A stretch of DNA of 48,825 nt, from the IMG/VR virus record IMGVR_UViG_3300030101_003277, positions 1 through 48,825 of that record; one strand, 5' to 3'. Below the pieces are notes generated by a model. The model saw nothing but the letters and a program-made list of their open reading frames with translations. It was not told the origin of the DNA and did no database searches. The position numbers were made by a program, and so were the translations under genes. Below, in pieces: positions 40,695-48,464 of the stretch (positions are counted from its first letter, which is position 1; the number at the start of each line of letters is the position of its first letter). The stretch comes from a virus.

Positions 40695-41169
40695 TACTCA
40701 TCATGTTAGTTTTATGCTTGCTACCTGCTGAAGATCCAAAGTAGTATCCTATAACTTGAGTAAAAGCTGCTACAACGGCGCCGAATCCCATATCAAATAA
40801 CCTTTGTGACTCTTCGGGAATTTGCCATAAGCCAATAGCTCCTGCTACCACACCTACAAAGCAAATTGTAATACCCCATCCGACCGTTTTAAAAAGAATA
40901 TCATTAGACCCTGCCGCTAATGCTGCCATCTCTCTTTGTCTAGCGCTTGCTCTGTCTTGAACCTCAGCCTCGTATGCTTCGAGCACCATTTCTTGTGCTC
41001 TTATTTTATCCTCTGCTGGTGCATCTGAATTTTTGATTGAAGATACTACTTGCTCCACCGACATGTCCCCTTGGATAATACTTCCTAAAGTTGGGTTTAT
41101 TAAACCTACAGAGGCTTTTAAAAGTTTGCCAACTACAGTCTGTCCGAATTTTTTCTTAGGTTTGCTCAT
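40672..41169 (-). CDS. Three-transmembrane holin-like protein (165 aa)
   Basis: A 165-aa protein resembling the 3-TM holin group of phages and gene transfer agents. A polar basic N-terminus (SKPKKKFGQTVVGKLLKA) is followed by a helical linker with Glu/Asp/Lys/Arg (EDKIRAQEMVLEAYEAEVQD). Membrane segments are at about 97-118 (VGWGITICFVGVVAGAIGLW) and 129-147 (GAVVAAFTQVIGYYFG), with a weaker third near 20-35. Its neighbour is the M15 peptidase, with the genes overlapping by 4 nt. It would make the membrane holes that release the peptidase. The C-terminus is polar (SKHKTNMMSS). Confidence 0.65.
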   Translation of the reverse strand: MSKPKKKFGQTVVGKLLKASVGLINPTLGSIIQGDMSVEQVVSSIKNSDAPAEDKIRAQEMVLEAYEAEVQDRASARQREMAALAAGSNDILFKTVGWGITICFVGVVAGAIGLWQIPEESQRLFDMGFGAVVAAFTQVIGYYFGSSAGSKHKTNMMSSGENNQL

Positions 41170-41627
41170 ATTACTTGATAATTAGTTTTCCCATCCTCTC
41201 TTACAGCTTTTAAAGCTCGTCCTCTATTTTCACTCTCTGATATAAAGCTTACATGAACCCAGTCTGGATTAGTTTCATCCCCAAACTCCCAAATAATTTG
41301 ATCAAAATTTAAATTTTCTCTAATATACTGAAACATCTCAGCATTTGTTTTATGTCCAAACGTATCATCTAGGTCAATAGCTCGACCCTGGCAATGCTGT
41401 GATCGGGAACTTCCTCCGATAGCTCGGTTTAAATCTTCACATCTGAAAAAACTATTTATTTTTATAGGTCCACCCACCCATTTTCGTAATGGCTCAAAAA
41501 GATTGTCAGCCAAGATACCCATGTTAGAAAGCTCATATGAGCCAGGGGTATTGTCGATGTTTAACCTAGTAGCGGTATTTGACTTAACACCTTCTTTGTA
41601 CGATACGTGCTCACTTATTCTTTCCAT
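41166..41627 (-). CDS. M15-family peptidase endolysin
   Basis: A 153-aa zinc peptidase of the M15 type (D-Ala-D-Ala carboxypeptidase or L-Ala-D-Glu endolysin, peptidase M15_3-like). The zinc set is complete: SQHCQGRAIDLD with H78 and D85, and DWVHVSF with H125. KINSFFRCEDLNRAI marks the core before the first ligand. It has no signal peptide, so it depends on a holin to reach the wall. Its ATG lies in the overlap with the 51-aa membrane gene and its stop overlaps the next ATG (ATGA), forming a compact lysis cassette. Confidence 0.85.
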   Translation of the reverse strand: MERISEHVSYKEGVKSNTATRLNIDNTPGSYELSNMGILADNLFEPLRKWVGGPIKINSFFRCEDLNRAIGGSSRSQHCQGRAIDLDDTFGHKTNAEMFQYIRENLNFDQIIWEFGDETNPDWVHVSFISESENRGRALKAVREDGKTNYQVI

Positions 41628-41766
41628 GCATTATATACCATTTGTGCAAGGTATAGCCTATAGCAACAATAGTGGCTAGAATTTTAAGTGCCACATCAAT
41701 GTCAGTCATTGAAGTAGCTAAAGCTCCTACTGTAAGAGCATAGATTTTTATATCAGTCACATCCAT
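41611..41766 (-). CDS. Small two-segment membrane protein, candidate holin (51 aa)
   Basis: An ATG at 41766 opens 51 codons reading MDVTDIKIYALTVGALATSM, then TDIDVALKILATIVAIGYTL, and a polar end HKWYIMHGKNK. Two apolar stretches separated by acidic residues and a basic end is the layout of small class II holins. The start of the endolysin overlaps its last codons, as in classic holin-endolysin pairs. Start choice: the ATG is the only one in frame giving both segments. Confidence 0.55.
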   Translation of the reverse strand: MDVTDIKIYALTVGALATSMTDIDVALKILATIVAIGYTLHKWYIMHGKNK

Positions 41767-41836
41767 TTTCTTTAGATTCAACATAAATGTAGTTTACTGT
41801 TATCTCTCCAGCTGTAGTGTCTTGCACGTAATTCAT
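41753..41836 (-). CDS. Very small peptide in the lysis cassette (27 aa)
   Basis: An ATG at 41836 opens 27 codons (MNYVQDTTAGEITVNYIYVE...), linking the 99-aa gene (4-nt overlap) to the 51-aa membrane gene (14-nt overlap). The peptide is acidic, without a membrane segment. The four-base overlap is the typical phage arrangement and supports it, but the length allows chance. Confidence 0.3.
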   Translation of the reverse strand: MNYVQDTTAGEITVNYIYVESKENGCD

Positions 41837-42132
41837 CTTTTTTTAGATTTTTTACCAGATCGGTTTTTTCCTTGTATAGCACTAGGCACATCTCCGATTT
41901 GGTTACCCACCTCTTTAATAGCCTTAGTAACGTCTTTAAGCTCTTCTCCGACACGATCAACACGCTTAGATACATCATCCTTCATCTTAGCAAATTTCTC
42001 CTCTAAGATGTCGGGAATCATATTGTTGTTATCGTCTTTGGTAAGACCTTTCTTTGTAAGCCATATTGCGGCTATGTTTATTACGATCAGTAAAACTACT
42101 AATCCGATTAATATTAAAATAGTTGTGTTCAT
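41833..42132 (-). CDS. N-terminal membrane-anchored coiled-coil protein (99 aa)
   Basis: A 99-aa protein with an N-terminal membrane segment (NTTILILIGLVVLLIVINIA, residues 2-21), a D-x-N-N-N loop (KDDNNNMIPDILEEK, about 32-46) of the calcium-binding type, a helical coiled coil (FAKMKDDVSKRVDRVGEELK) and a very basic end (NRSGKKSKKR). Such a layout is seen in i-spanin or lysis accessory proteins and in phage membrane proteins of unknown function. It opens the lysis cassette and its stop overlaps the next ATG. An outer-membrane partner spanin was not found. Confidence 0.5.
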   Translation of the reverse strand: MNTTILILIGLVVLLIVINIAAIWLTKKGLTKDDNNNMIPDILEEKFAKMKDDVSKRVDRVGEELKDVTKAIKEVGNQIGDVPSAIQGKNRSGKKSKKR

Positions 42133-42150
42133 AGTTTTTATTTTAAATTT

Positions 42151-43467
42151 TTAAGCCCAAGCCATATAAATATAACTTGTTCCCGAAGCATCCCACGTCC
42201 CTCCATTTGGTGTAAATCCATCTGAATCAAAAGACCATCCTGTTGCAGTTTGCTCATTAGAATTTGTATTTATATATAATTGCTTGTTAGCCCCTCTTTC
42301 TGCGTCAATCACTAACCAATCAGTATTACTAGAGCCTGAGTATGATTTAACAATTAAAAGTCGTGGCTGAAATCCTAACCCAGTTACAGGCGTTCCCGTT
42401 CCACTCCCTGCAAATGAGCCGAATGATGATACCCCCGTCTTATTTGCCCAAGCATAGCACATATAATCATAACTTGATCCGGTCCAATTATTTTCGATAA
42501 TTGTAGAACTTACTGTCGAAAAACTACTTGCCCTTGTAAACTGATTATCTTTACCTGAACCTGCACCATCCTCATTCCTTGTAAAACTCATATATTTTCC
42601 TGTGCCTATAGTTGAGTGCCACACCTGCCAATCTTCTGTTTGTGTGGGTTTTAAAATAATAAAATCAGGTGTTACGCCTAATGAATGAGGCGTTTGAACG
42701 GCTCCCCCTCCTGTTACTTTACTAATACTAAAATTTTTATCACTGTTAATAGTTTGTTTAGTAGGGTAATTTGTGGAGGTGGCAAAATTACTTGTGCTTG
42801 CCACTCCATCTAACATTTTAGAACCTGAAGTTGGTGTTACTCCTCCCGAGTTAACTGCTGTAGGAAATCCACCACCTTTAAAATAATAATTCAAATACTT
42901 TACTCCAGTATCATTCATGCCGTAATCATTATTGCCATTACCCCAATTGTAACTTTGATTTCCAGCACTTGTATTAGTGGTGTCTTTTAAAGTAGCATAA
43001 GCAATCGTGCCTGAGCCTCCAGATGTTTCAGCATTAGTATTATTAAAGTTCATTACCACACCGCCTATTATATTAAATCCTGTACCATTATCAGTGTCGT
43101 TTCGTAAAGTATCACACACATTCCAAGACCTCAATGGCCCATCGAGTGCTTTTGTAATTGACAAATCAAAAGAAAAATCAGTAGAAATTGTTTGCGAAGT
43201 GGAACTAGGATAAGAAACCGTGGAGTCGCCCGTATATTCTCTTACATTAAAAAAATCAAATGGAATAGTTTCGGTATCTATCTGTCTCCAGACTAATCCA
43301 TCCCAAAATTCTACATATTTCTCATCCGTATTATATCTCCATTCTCCTGTGCTAGGAGCTGCGGGCCTACCCCCTGTTCCGCTAGTAGGTCCCGTTGGTA
43401 ACTGAAGCGCGGTATTCAAGTCGCTAAAGTCAAATAATTCCGGTGTTGTTATTTTTGTTAATGCCAT
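42151..43467 (-). CDS. Tail fibre protein with marine-phage repeat domains (438 aa)
   Basis: A 438-aa fibre. Residues 1-70 (ALTKITTPELFDF, PSTGEWRYNTDEKYVEFWDG, LVWRQI) are the N-terminal attachment module seen in many phage fibres. Two repeats of a beta domain follow at the end: HSLGVTPDFIILKPTQTEDW...AWANKT, and GLGFQPRLLIVKSYSGSSNT...FTPNGGTWDASGTSYIYMAWA. I recall this W...SFDSDGFT.. repeat as common in marine phage fibres. It should bind host receptors at its C-terminus. It follows two glycine-rich fibre genes. Confidence 0.7.
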   Translation of the reverse strand: MALTKITTPELFDFSDLNTALQLPTGPTSGTGGRPAAPSTGEWRYNTDEKYVEFWDGLVWRQIDTETIPFDFFNVREYTGDSTVSYPSSTSQTISTDFSFDLSITKALDGPLRSWNVCDTLRNDTDNGTGFNIIGGVVMNFNNTNAETSGGSGTIAYATLKDTTNTSAGNQSYNWGNGNNDYGMNDTGVKYLNYYFKGGGFPTAVNSGGVTPTSGSKMLDGVASTSNFATSTNYPTKQTINSDKNFSISKVTGGGAVQTPHSLGVTPDFIILKPTQTEDWQVWHSTIGTGKYMSFTRNEDGAGSGKDNQFTRASSFSTVSSTIIENNWTGSSYDYMCYAWANKTGVSSFGSFAGSGTGTPVTGLGFQPRLLIVKSYSGSSNTDWLVIDAERGANKQLYINTNSNEQTATGWSFDSDGFTPNGGTWDASGTSYIYMAWA

Positions 43468-43469
43468 AG

Positions 43470-44546
43470 TTAAAATGTTACTGTTCCTGTTCCTTGTTTA
43501 GCTATAAATATTTTTTTAGTTGCATCATCGTTTGCTGTAAATGGGCCTGAAGATGCAGTAAATCCAGAGACAGTTAAAGTTTTTGATCCATCATAACGAA
43601 GTATTACAACGCCTCTTCCGCCGCTTCCTCCAACACCTCCAGCTCCAACTTCACCGCCTCCGCCTCCGCCGCCAGTGTTTGCCGTGCCGCTTGTTACAGC
43701 AATACTTCCTGAATTTTGTGCTCCGTTACCGCCTCCACCTAATCCTCCTGCATGCGGGCCGCCTGAATTACAGCCGCCTCCGCCGCCACCAGCAAAATAT
43801 ACATTTCCACCATCTACCTCTCCAGTTGAGTAAGTAGCAGCATCACTCGTGTCTATAATAGTAGTTGTTGCTCCTATACCTCCTGGGCCCGGAGAACTAC
43901 CGGCTCCTCCGGCTCCTCCGCCTCCGCCGCCTGGGAAAGTGCCACCGTCTGTTCCATTACCTCCTGCATTTCCTTGACTAGGAGTGGTGCTTGGTGTATT
44001 TCCTGCTGCACCTGCTGCCGTGGAAGTAAGAGCACCTCCACCACCACCAGATCCTCCAGCGCTAGCTGAGTTTCCGCTACGGTCTCCTCCTCTTCCTCCT
44101 CCTGTTACTGTTACGTCGGTAATATCTGATCCACTAATAGAAGAGTCGGATCCAGCTAATCCAGCAGAAGGAGAGGTTGACCCTGCCCCTCCTTCACCTA
44201 TAGTTAAAGTATAAGTAATCCCTGGGTTAAAAACCAAAGTTCCTGTTAAAAGACCACCAGCGCCACCGCCTCCTGCTACGTTGCCACCAGATCCTCCTCC
44301 TCCTGCTACAGCTAGATATGTAACGTCGACGGGAGGGTTACTGTTTACATAGTTTTTCCAGTCTGTTCCATTGTAATGTTGCATGCAACTATTAGAGCCT
44401 TCAGAGGTTTGACTTGTATCATTGCGCATCATCCCCTCAGCTGGTGATCCCGAGAAAGCCGTATTATCCGAAGGCATTTTTAATCCATTCTCGGAACCTG
44501 TTTGGTTTAAGTCCGTTGCTGCTGCTCCTACTTTAGTTAGTGCCAT
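43470..44546 (-). CDS. Glycine-rich tail fibre adhesin (358 aa)
   Basis: A 358-aa protein with an N-terminal attachment module (ALTKVGAAATDLNQTG, then a SCMQHYNGTDWKNYVN segment) and a long Gly-rich C-terminal domain. It contains runs such as AVAGGGGSGGNVAGGGGAG, SASAGGSGGGGGALTS and FAGGGGGGCNSGGPHAGGLG. Such runs are the mark of polyglycine II helix adhesins, known from phage S16 gp38 and related tail tips (the assignment of this protein is by analogy). The last residues (VVILRYDGSKTLTVSGF) resemble the beta end. A second Gly-rich fibre is encoded 774 nt upstream in the same operon. Confidence 0.65.
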   Translation of the reverse strand: MALTKVGAAATDLNQTGSENGLKMPSDNTAFSGSPAEGMMRNDTSQTSEGSNSCMQHYNGTDWKNYVNSNPPVDVTYLAVAGGGGSGGNVAGGGGAGGLLTGTLVFNPGITYTLTIGEGGAGSTSPSAGLAGSDSSISGSDITDVTVTGGGRGGDRSGNSASAGGSGGGGGALTSTAAGAAGNTPSTTPSQGNAGGNGTDGGTFPGGGGGGAGGAGSSPGPGGIGATTTIIDTSDAATYSTGEVDGGNVYFAGGGGGGCNSGGPHAGGLGGGGNGAQNSGSIAVTSGTANTGGGGGGGEVGAGGVGGSGGRGVVILRYDGSKTLTVSGFTASSGPFTANDDATKKIFIAKQGTGTVTF

Positions 44547-44550
44547 ATTA

Positions 44551-45318
44551 TTAACAATTTATCCAATTTAATTCACTTTCTATCCACATATAACACCCTT
44601 CTTCTGGTTTTTCCACGGGCGGAACCCATTGGAGTCCATCGTACGTCCAACTAGGAAAAGGTTGAGGAGAGATGGGAGAGGTATAAGGATAATCTACCCA
44701 CTCTGTTGTATCTTCTTTCCAATACCAACCTTTCCCCTCAGGCATAGGAGTTGGTGGTTCCCAATAACAAGTGTCCTCATTTAGCACCCAACTTGCGTAA
44801 GGTTTTTCCGTGTAAAATGCATCTCGTACAGGGTCGTAGATATGTCCTACACCTGCATAATTTTTTCTAAAAGGCGTGTCGCCTAACTTGTGCGTGCCTC
44901 CTTGTGTATTGTATGATGTTCTTTTACAAAAAGTAGGATTTCCTCCATAAACTCCTTCCCAATATACTGTGTTATCTACATCAGTAACTCCTCCATCAGC
45001 AGATATAAATTCATCAGCCCCAGTCCACGTGTGAGTTACTCTACATAAGGAATTAGCTATTGTAGAATTTAATGTTGTAATTTCAGTAGTTAAAGCCTCT
45101 GTTCCTTCAGCTTCCTTAGCATTAAGATTATCTAAAGCTGTTATTTGTTCGGCCTCACTTCCACTAAAAGAATCTTCATAAGCTGTTTTAAGCAACGCAT
45201 ATTCTTCGCTTGCTCTGTTATTAGCCTCTATAACACTTTTTTCTATCTCAGCTTCCCTAAGTCTAATCTTTTCACTTACTGTGAACTCATCATTTGATAT
45301 TTTTGCGTAATGTGCCAT
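44551..45318 (-). CDS. Virion protein with PxPSW-type repeats (255 aa)
   Basis: A 255-aa protein with a coiled-coil N-terminus (EFTVSEKIRLREAEIEKSV, residues about 11-30), a central beta part (CKRTSYNTQGGTHKLGDTPF, RKNYAGVGHIYDPVRDAFYT) and two Trp-Pro-rich terminal repeats (PYASWVLNEDTCYWEPPTPM and PFPSWTYDGLQWVPPVEKPE). I recall this combination from a common marine phage structural protein, but no experimental role. It stands between the two Gly-rich fibres, perhaps as a spacer or chaperone-like fibre part. Confidence 0.6.
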   Translation of the reverse strand: MAHYAKISNDEFTVSEKIRLREAEIEKSVIEANNRASEEYALLKTAYEDSFSGSEAEQITALDNLNAKEAEGTEALTTEITTLNSTIANSLCRVTHTWTGADEFISADGGVTDVDNTVYWEGVYGGNPTFCKRTSYNTQGGTHKLGDTPFRKNYAGVGHIYDPVRDAFYTEKPYASWVLNEDTCYWEPPTPMPEGKGWYWKEDTTEWVDYPYTSPISPQPFPSWTYDGLQWVPPVEKPEEGCYMWIESELNWINC

Positions 45319-45319
45319 A

Positions 45320-46399
45320 TTAACTAAAAGTTATTGTGGAGCCTCCTGCTGCCGTTGTTATTGAATAAAAATATTCTCCTGCGGGCATATTAGAAGTGTC
45401 TCCATTTACACTTTGTCCCGCTGTTGTAGTCGTGCCATTTACAACTACACCGGCAGTAAATGTTGCTGCAGCTTGTGTACATCTTATTATTATTATTCCT
45501 GAACCACCGGTTCCGCCTGAATTAGAACTACCAAAATTACCACTTCCACCGCCTCCTGAACCTGAGTTAGCCGTTCCACTTCCACCAGCTCCATTACCGC
45601 TTCCGCTACCTCCTCCAGCTTGACCAGCGCCCGGGGTGAGATTGTAAGTTCCTCCGCCGCCACCGCCAGCACGAGGACCTGTAGATACGCCTGTTATAGA
45701 GCTAGATAATCCACTTCCTCCGTCAGTTCCATTTCCTCCAGTAGTGTTTACACCAGCGCTTCCAGCTCCGCCTCCTCCTGCGCCTCCCACATTCGCAGCA
45801 GTTGAATCACCTCCAGCATTACCTTGACCCGCAGGAGAGGCTGCTCCTCCTGTATTTGCGCCTACTCCTGTTGAACCGCCGCCGCCAGAACCTCCATCTT
45901 TTCCTTTATTTATTCCTGTGCCATCACCTGCACCGCCGCCGCCGCCGCCAGTTGCAGTGATTGATGCAAAAACAGAGTTGCCTCCATTTGTTCCTTGACC
46001 ATTAATGCCCCCAGCTCCACCTGTGCCAACCTCAATATCATAAGCGCCGGAACTTATTAATAAAGCTGTACCACCAAAATTAGTTAAGTATCCTCCAGCT
46101 CCTCCACCGCCTGAGCCGTTTCCAGCAGCCACTATTGCAGATCCGCCACCGCCGCCTCCTGCGATTACTAAATAAGAAACAGAAAATCCCGCCCCTGTTT
46201 CTTTTAGATTTCTCCACTCTGATGTGCCTGTTTGGTCGGTATATATTTCAGTACGGTTTGTATCAGTGTTTTCTCGAAGGGTACCCACTCCTGTGGAAGG
46301 GGTAGCCTCTCGCTGAGCAGTAGTGCCCTTTACCCAGGTAAGCCCTCCAGCATTACCACTCATGTCAATTACGTTCGTAGTTACTTTGGTGAGTGCCAT
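45320..46399 (-). CDS. Second glycine-rich tail fibre adhesin (359 aa)
   Basis: A 359-aa protein with the fibre N-terminus ALTKVTTNVIDMSGNAGGLT, VKGTTAQREATPSTGVGTL and RENTDTNRTEIYTD, then the beta start VSYLVIAGGGGGGSAIVA, and long Gly-rich runs (ITATGGGGGGAGDGTGINKG, GGAGGGGAGSAGVNTTGG). A short beta end (AAATFTAGVVVNGTTTTAGQ) follows. Same layout as the 358-aa fibre, but the Gly-rich sequence is different, so the two are diverged relatives rather than a recent duplicate. Adhesin role is inferred from the polyglycine type. Confidence 0.65.
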   Translation of the reverse strand: MALTKVTTNVIDMSGNAGGLTWVKGTTAQREATPSTGVGTLRENTDTNRTEIYTDQTGTSEWRNLKETGAGFSVSYLVIAGGGGGGSAIVAAGNGSGGGGAGGYLTNFGGTALLISSGAYDIEVGTGGAGGINGQGTNGGNSVFASITATGGGGGGAGDGTGINKGKDGGSGGGGSTGVGANTGGAASPAGQGNAGGDSTAANVGGAGGGGAGSAGVNTTGGNGTDGGSGLSSSITGVSTGPRAGGGGGGTYNLTPGAGQAGGGSGSGNGAGGSGTANSGSGGGGSGNFGSSNSGGTGGSGIIIIRCTQAAATFTAGVVVNGTTTTAGQSVNGDTSNMPAGEYFYSITTAAGGSTITFS

Positions 46400-46408
46400 C
46401 AGCTAGTG

Positions 46409-47413
46409 TTATGTTATAGTTGTCGCTTCTACTGCAGAACCATTAGGAAATTTTTCTCCGCCGTCTAAAACTAAATTTGATCCTGTAACAGTATAAGCGC
46501 TTTTACTTTGATACACTCCATCTATATATAATTGAACGTTGTCATCACTTCCTGGTGAAACGCCTAAGGCTAATGTGTCGTTTGATCCTGTTCCTGCAAC
46601 GGTTGCAACAGTAAAGGTTCCACCTCCACCTCCTGATGGTGTTGACCACGCTCCGGTATAATCTAAATATTGGCCCGCTGCCCCGCCTGTTATACCTATG
46701 GTTAGATCTCCTGTGGCTGTAACAGGGTTGGTGCCGCCTGAAGAATTAAATGCAGCAATTGCAGTGACATCTAATCCTACCGAAGTTACTGTTCCGGAAG
46801 TAAGCGTTCCTAAACTTAGGTCTCCTAGTATTACTTGCGAGGCAGTACCTGCGCCTGCAATATTAATATCTCCACTTGTTGTTATAGGCGAATTTGTTAT
46901 AGTAAGAGCCGAACCCGTTTCAGTTAATCCAATACTCGTTACAGTACCGGATCCTCCTCCGCCTGTCCCGTTTATGGTAATTGTTCCACTTGATGAGGTT
47001 ACCCCCACGGTACCTGATCCAATTATGTTTATTGTATCTGTTCCTACATCTCCTCCACCTACACCATCTAATAGGACAGGTGTGTTTTGAGCAGGGTCGG
47101 CATTATCTGTTGCTGACAATGTGTAAACTGTACTAGCGAAATCAACAGTAGTGCTTCCATCGCCATTAAGCAATGTAGCTCCTGAGCCTGTAAGGCTAAC
47201 TGTTGAAGGGCTAATAGCTGGTTGATTAGGTTTTGTTCCCTGAAGATTTATTGTTGGTGAAGCTCCGGCATTTCCGGTAGACACCACATAAGTAGTATCA
47301 AGATTTGCTGGAGGGATTCTTACGTTTAGCTCTCCTGAGGTTAAATAACCTACTACTTCGGTTACGTCGCTAACCAAAGATTTTGCGGTGAACTCTGAAA
47401 ATTTAACTGCCAT
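46409..47413 (-). CDS. Tail fibre protein with Gly/Thr-rich repeats (334 aa)
   Basis: A 334-aa fibre protein starting AVKFSEFTAKSLVSDVTEVV, then a GELNVRIPPANLDTTYVVST attachment region, and a beta-rich Ser/Thr/Gly middle with two related phrases (GTVTSIGLTETGSALTITNS and GTVTSVGLDVTAIAAFNSSG). The end is VYQSKSAYTVTGSNLVLDGG, a common fibre-tip strand pattern. It belongs to the four-gene fibre block but lacks the ALTKV start of the next three, so it may occupy another position on the virion. Confidence 0.6.
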   Translation of the reverse strand: MAVKFSEFTAKSLVSDVTEVVGYLTSGELNVRIPPANLDTTYVVSTGNAGASPTINLQGTKPNQPAISPSTVSLTGSGATLLNGDGSTTVDFASTVYTLSATDNADPAQNTPVLLDGVGGGDVGTDTINIIGSGTVGVTSSSGTITINGTGGGGSGTVTSIGLTETGSALTITNSPITTSGDINIAGAGTASQVILGDLSLGTLTSGTVTSVGLDVTAIAAFNSSGGTNPVTATGDLTIGITGGAAGQYLDYTGAWSTPSGGGGGTFTVATVAGTGSNDTLALGVSPGSDDNVQLYIDGVYQSKSAYTVTGSNLVLDGGEKFPNGSAVEATTIT

Positions 47414-47414
47414 T

Positions 47415-47603
47415 TTATATTAGTTTTTCTGTTATTAAATCTGAGTTTGGTAATCCAGTTCCTGCTTCACTTACCATTTGAAGAGGCCCAAGCCCAAGCC
47501 CAGGGGTATTTATTTCTGTTATTATGTCCGAACCACCATAAGGAGGACTTACTCCATACTGGTTAGTTCCGATAAAATTTGCTATGGCAATTAAATTAGG
47601 CAT
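47415..47603 (-). CDS. Small hypothetical protein in the fibre block (62 aa)
   Basis: A 62-aa apolar, Gly/Pro-rich protein (PNLIAIANFIGTNQYGVSPP, then GGSDIITEINTPGLGLGPLQ). There are no charged runs and no membrane-length segment. It is placed 1 nt before the ATG of the 334-aa fibre gene and 24 nt after the stop of the 167-aa gene. No family is recognised. Composition is compatible with a virion beta protein. Confidence 0.4.
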   Translation of the reverse strand: MPNLIAIANFIGTNQYGVSPPYGGSDIITEINTPGLGLGPLQMVSEAGTGLPNSDLITEKLI

Positions 47604-47627
47604 GTATAAATGATATTATAATACCTA

Positions 47628-48131
47628 TTACCAAAGCGCTATGATTTGAGCAGCTGTCGTAGATGTATTCCAAACTTTAATAACATTAACAGGGAAAAAT
47701 GTTCCCGTGTTAATTCCTTGAAAAATAACATCATCACCAGCAACCGTAGTCACCCTTATGTTTCCTGCTGAACCTATATAAAGTACAGCGCCTTCTTGAG
47801 TGCCTCCATATATTGCGTAAGCCTTAGCTGTAACTGCAAATATGTTTTGATCCACTCCTAGGGTCGTTCCGTCTATAACTCTATTAATTGTTGTTTGAGT
47901 GCCATCTGTTGTATTGACAGCAATCATCCCTGGTTTAATACCTGCTTCTAAAAAGTTTAAAGTTGTCATGTCGTCAGGATCCGTGCCCACTCTGTTTGCA
48001 TCTATAAGCTGTGTTGCCGAACCCGTTGTGGTTGTTCCTGTCGCTCCACCTAAACCTGTGTTAGGGATAACAGTATTATCACTTGGGTAAACCGACCATG
48101 CTTTTCCTGCTTGTAATTTTTGATATGCCAT
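47628..48131 (-). CDS. Small structural protein of the marine phage type (167 aa)
   Basis: A 167-aa beta-rich protein beginning AYQKLQAGKAWSVYPSDNTV, with the later phrases GTTLGVDQNIFAVTAKAYAI and VIFQGINTGTFFPVNVIKVW. I recall the MAYQKLQ..RA..V.PSD start and the final FPVxVxxVWxTxTTA pattern as a frequent virion protein of marine phages. Role unknown, perhaps head-associated. It stands 5 nt before the CGC-motif gene and is read into the fibre block. Confidence 0.6.
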   Translation of the reverse strand: MAYQKLQAGKAWSVYPSDNTVIPNTGLGGATGTTTTGSATQLIDANRVGTDPDDMTTLNFLEAGIKPGMIAVNTTDGTQTTINRVIDGTTLGVDQNIFAVTAKAYAIYGGTQEGAVLYIGSAGNIRVTTVAGDDVIFQGINTGTFFPVNVIKVWNTSTTAAQIIALW

Positions 48132-48136
48132 ATTAT

Positions 48137-48292
48137 TTATCTTTTATAAGGAAATACTCTGTTTAAGGTGTCACGTCTTTCATCACAACCGCAATCAGAA
48201 TTTGTAGCCTCAGCAACTTTATCAACAACATATTTAATTCCTGTCGCTTTTGTAAATTTAGCCACCGTATCACCAAATCCTTTTGATTTCAT
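48137..48292 (-). CDS. Small CGC-motif protein (51 aa)
   Basis: The start at ATG 48292 gives MKSKGFGDTVAKFTKATGIK, then YVVDKVAEATNSDCGCDERR and DTLNRVFPYKR. A longer frame with an ATG at 48376 would overlap the 54-aa gene by 77 nt and lacks sense. The sequence GDTVAKFTKATGI...CGC..R...LN..FPY is a conserved small protein in marine phages; the CxC pair may bind metal. Function is unknown. Confidence 0.65.
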   Translation of the reverse strand: MKSKGFGDTVAKFTKATGIKYVVDKVAEATNSDCGCDERRDTLNRVFPYKR

Positions 48293-48299
48293 TTTATAT

Positions 48300-48464
48300 T
48301 TATTTATTGGCGTGCATGGCTGATAATTGATTAACAGCTGCGCGTCTAGATTTAAAACCTTTTCTCCAAACTCCACCCTTTTTATTATTTAGTATATAAA
48401 AAGTGCTGCCACTTTTTCTAATGCAACCTTTTTTTGTGTCTGCACATCCTTTTCCTGCTGCCAT
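48300..48464 (-). CDS. Small basic Cys/Gly protein (54 aa)
   Basis: The ATG at 48464 overlaps the previous stop by one base (TAATG) and opens 54 codons: MAAGKGCADTKKGCIRKSGS, then TFYILNNKKGGVWRKGFKSR and the helix RAAVNQLSAMHANK. It is basic, with two Cys near the start. I recognise it only as one of the tiny basic proteins common in marine phages. Confidence 0.6.
   Translation of the reverse strand: MAAGKGCADTKKGCIRKSGSTFYILNNKKGGVWRKGFKSRRAAVNQLSAMHANK

Noticed and set aside
43583-46468. Several open frames on the + strand opposite the fibre genes, rich in Pro/Ala/Arg.
   Set aside because: They are the antisense of Gly-rich and Ser/Thr-rich codons of the fibre genes; composition follows from GGN and CCN complementarity and there are no sensible starts or leaders.
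48137-48376. A 79-aa minus frame starting at ATG 48376.
   Set aside because: Its first 28 residues overlap the 54-aa gene and look non-coding; the conserved part starts at ATG 48292, which follows the previous stop by 7 nt.
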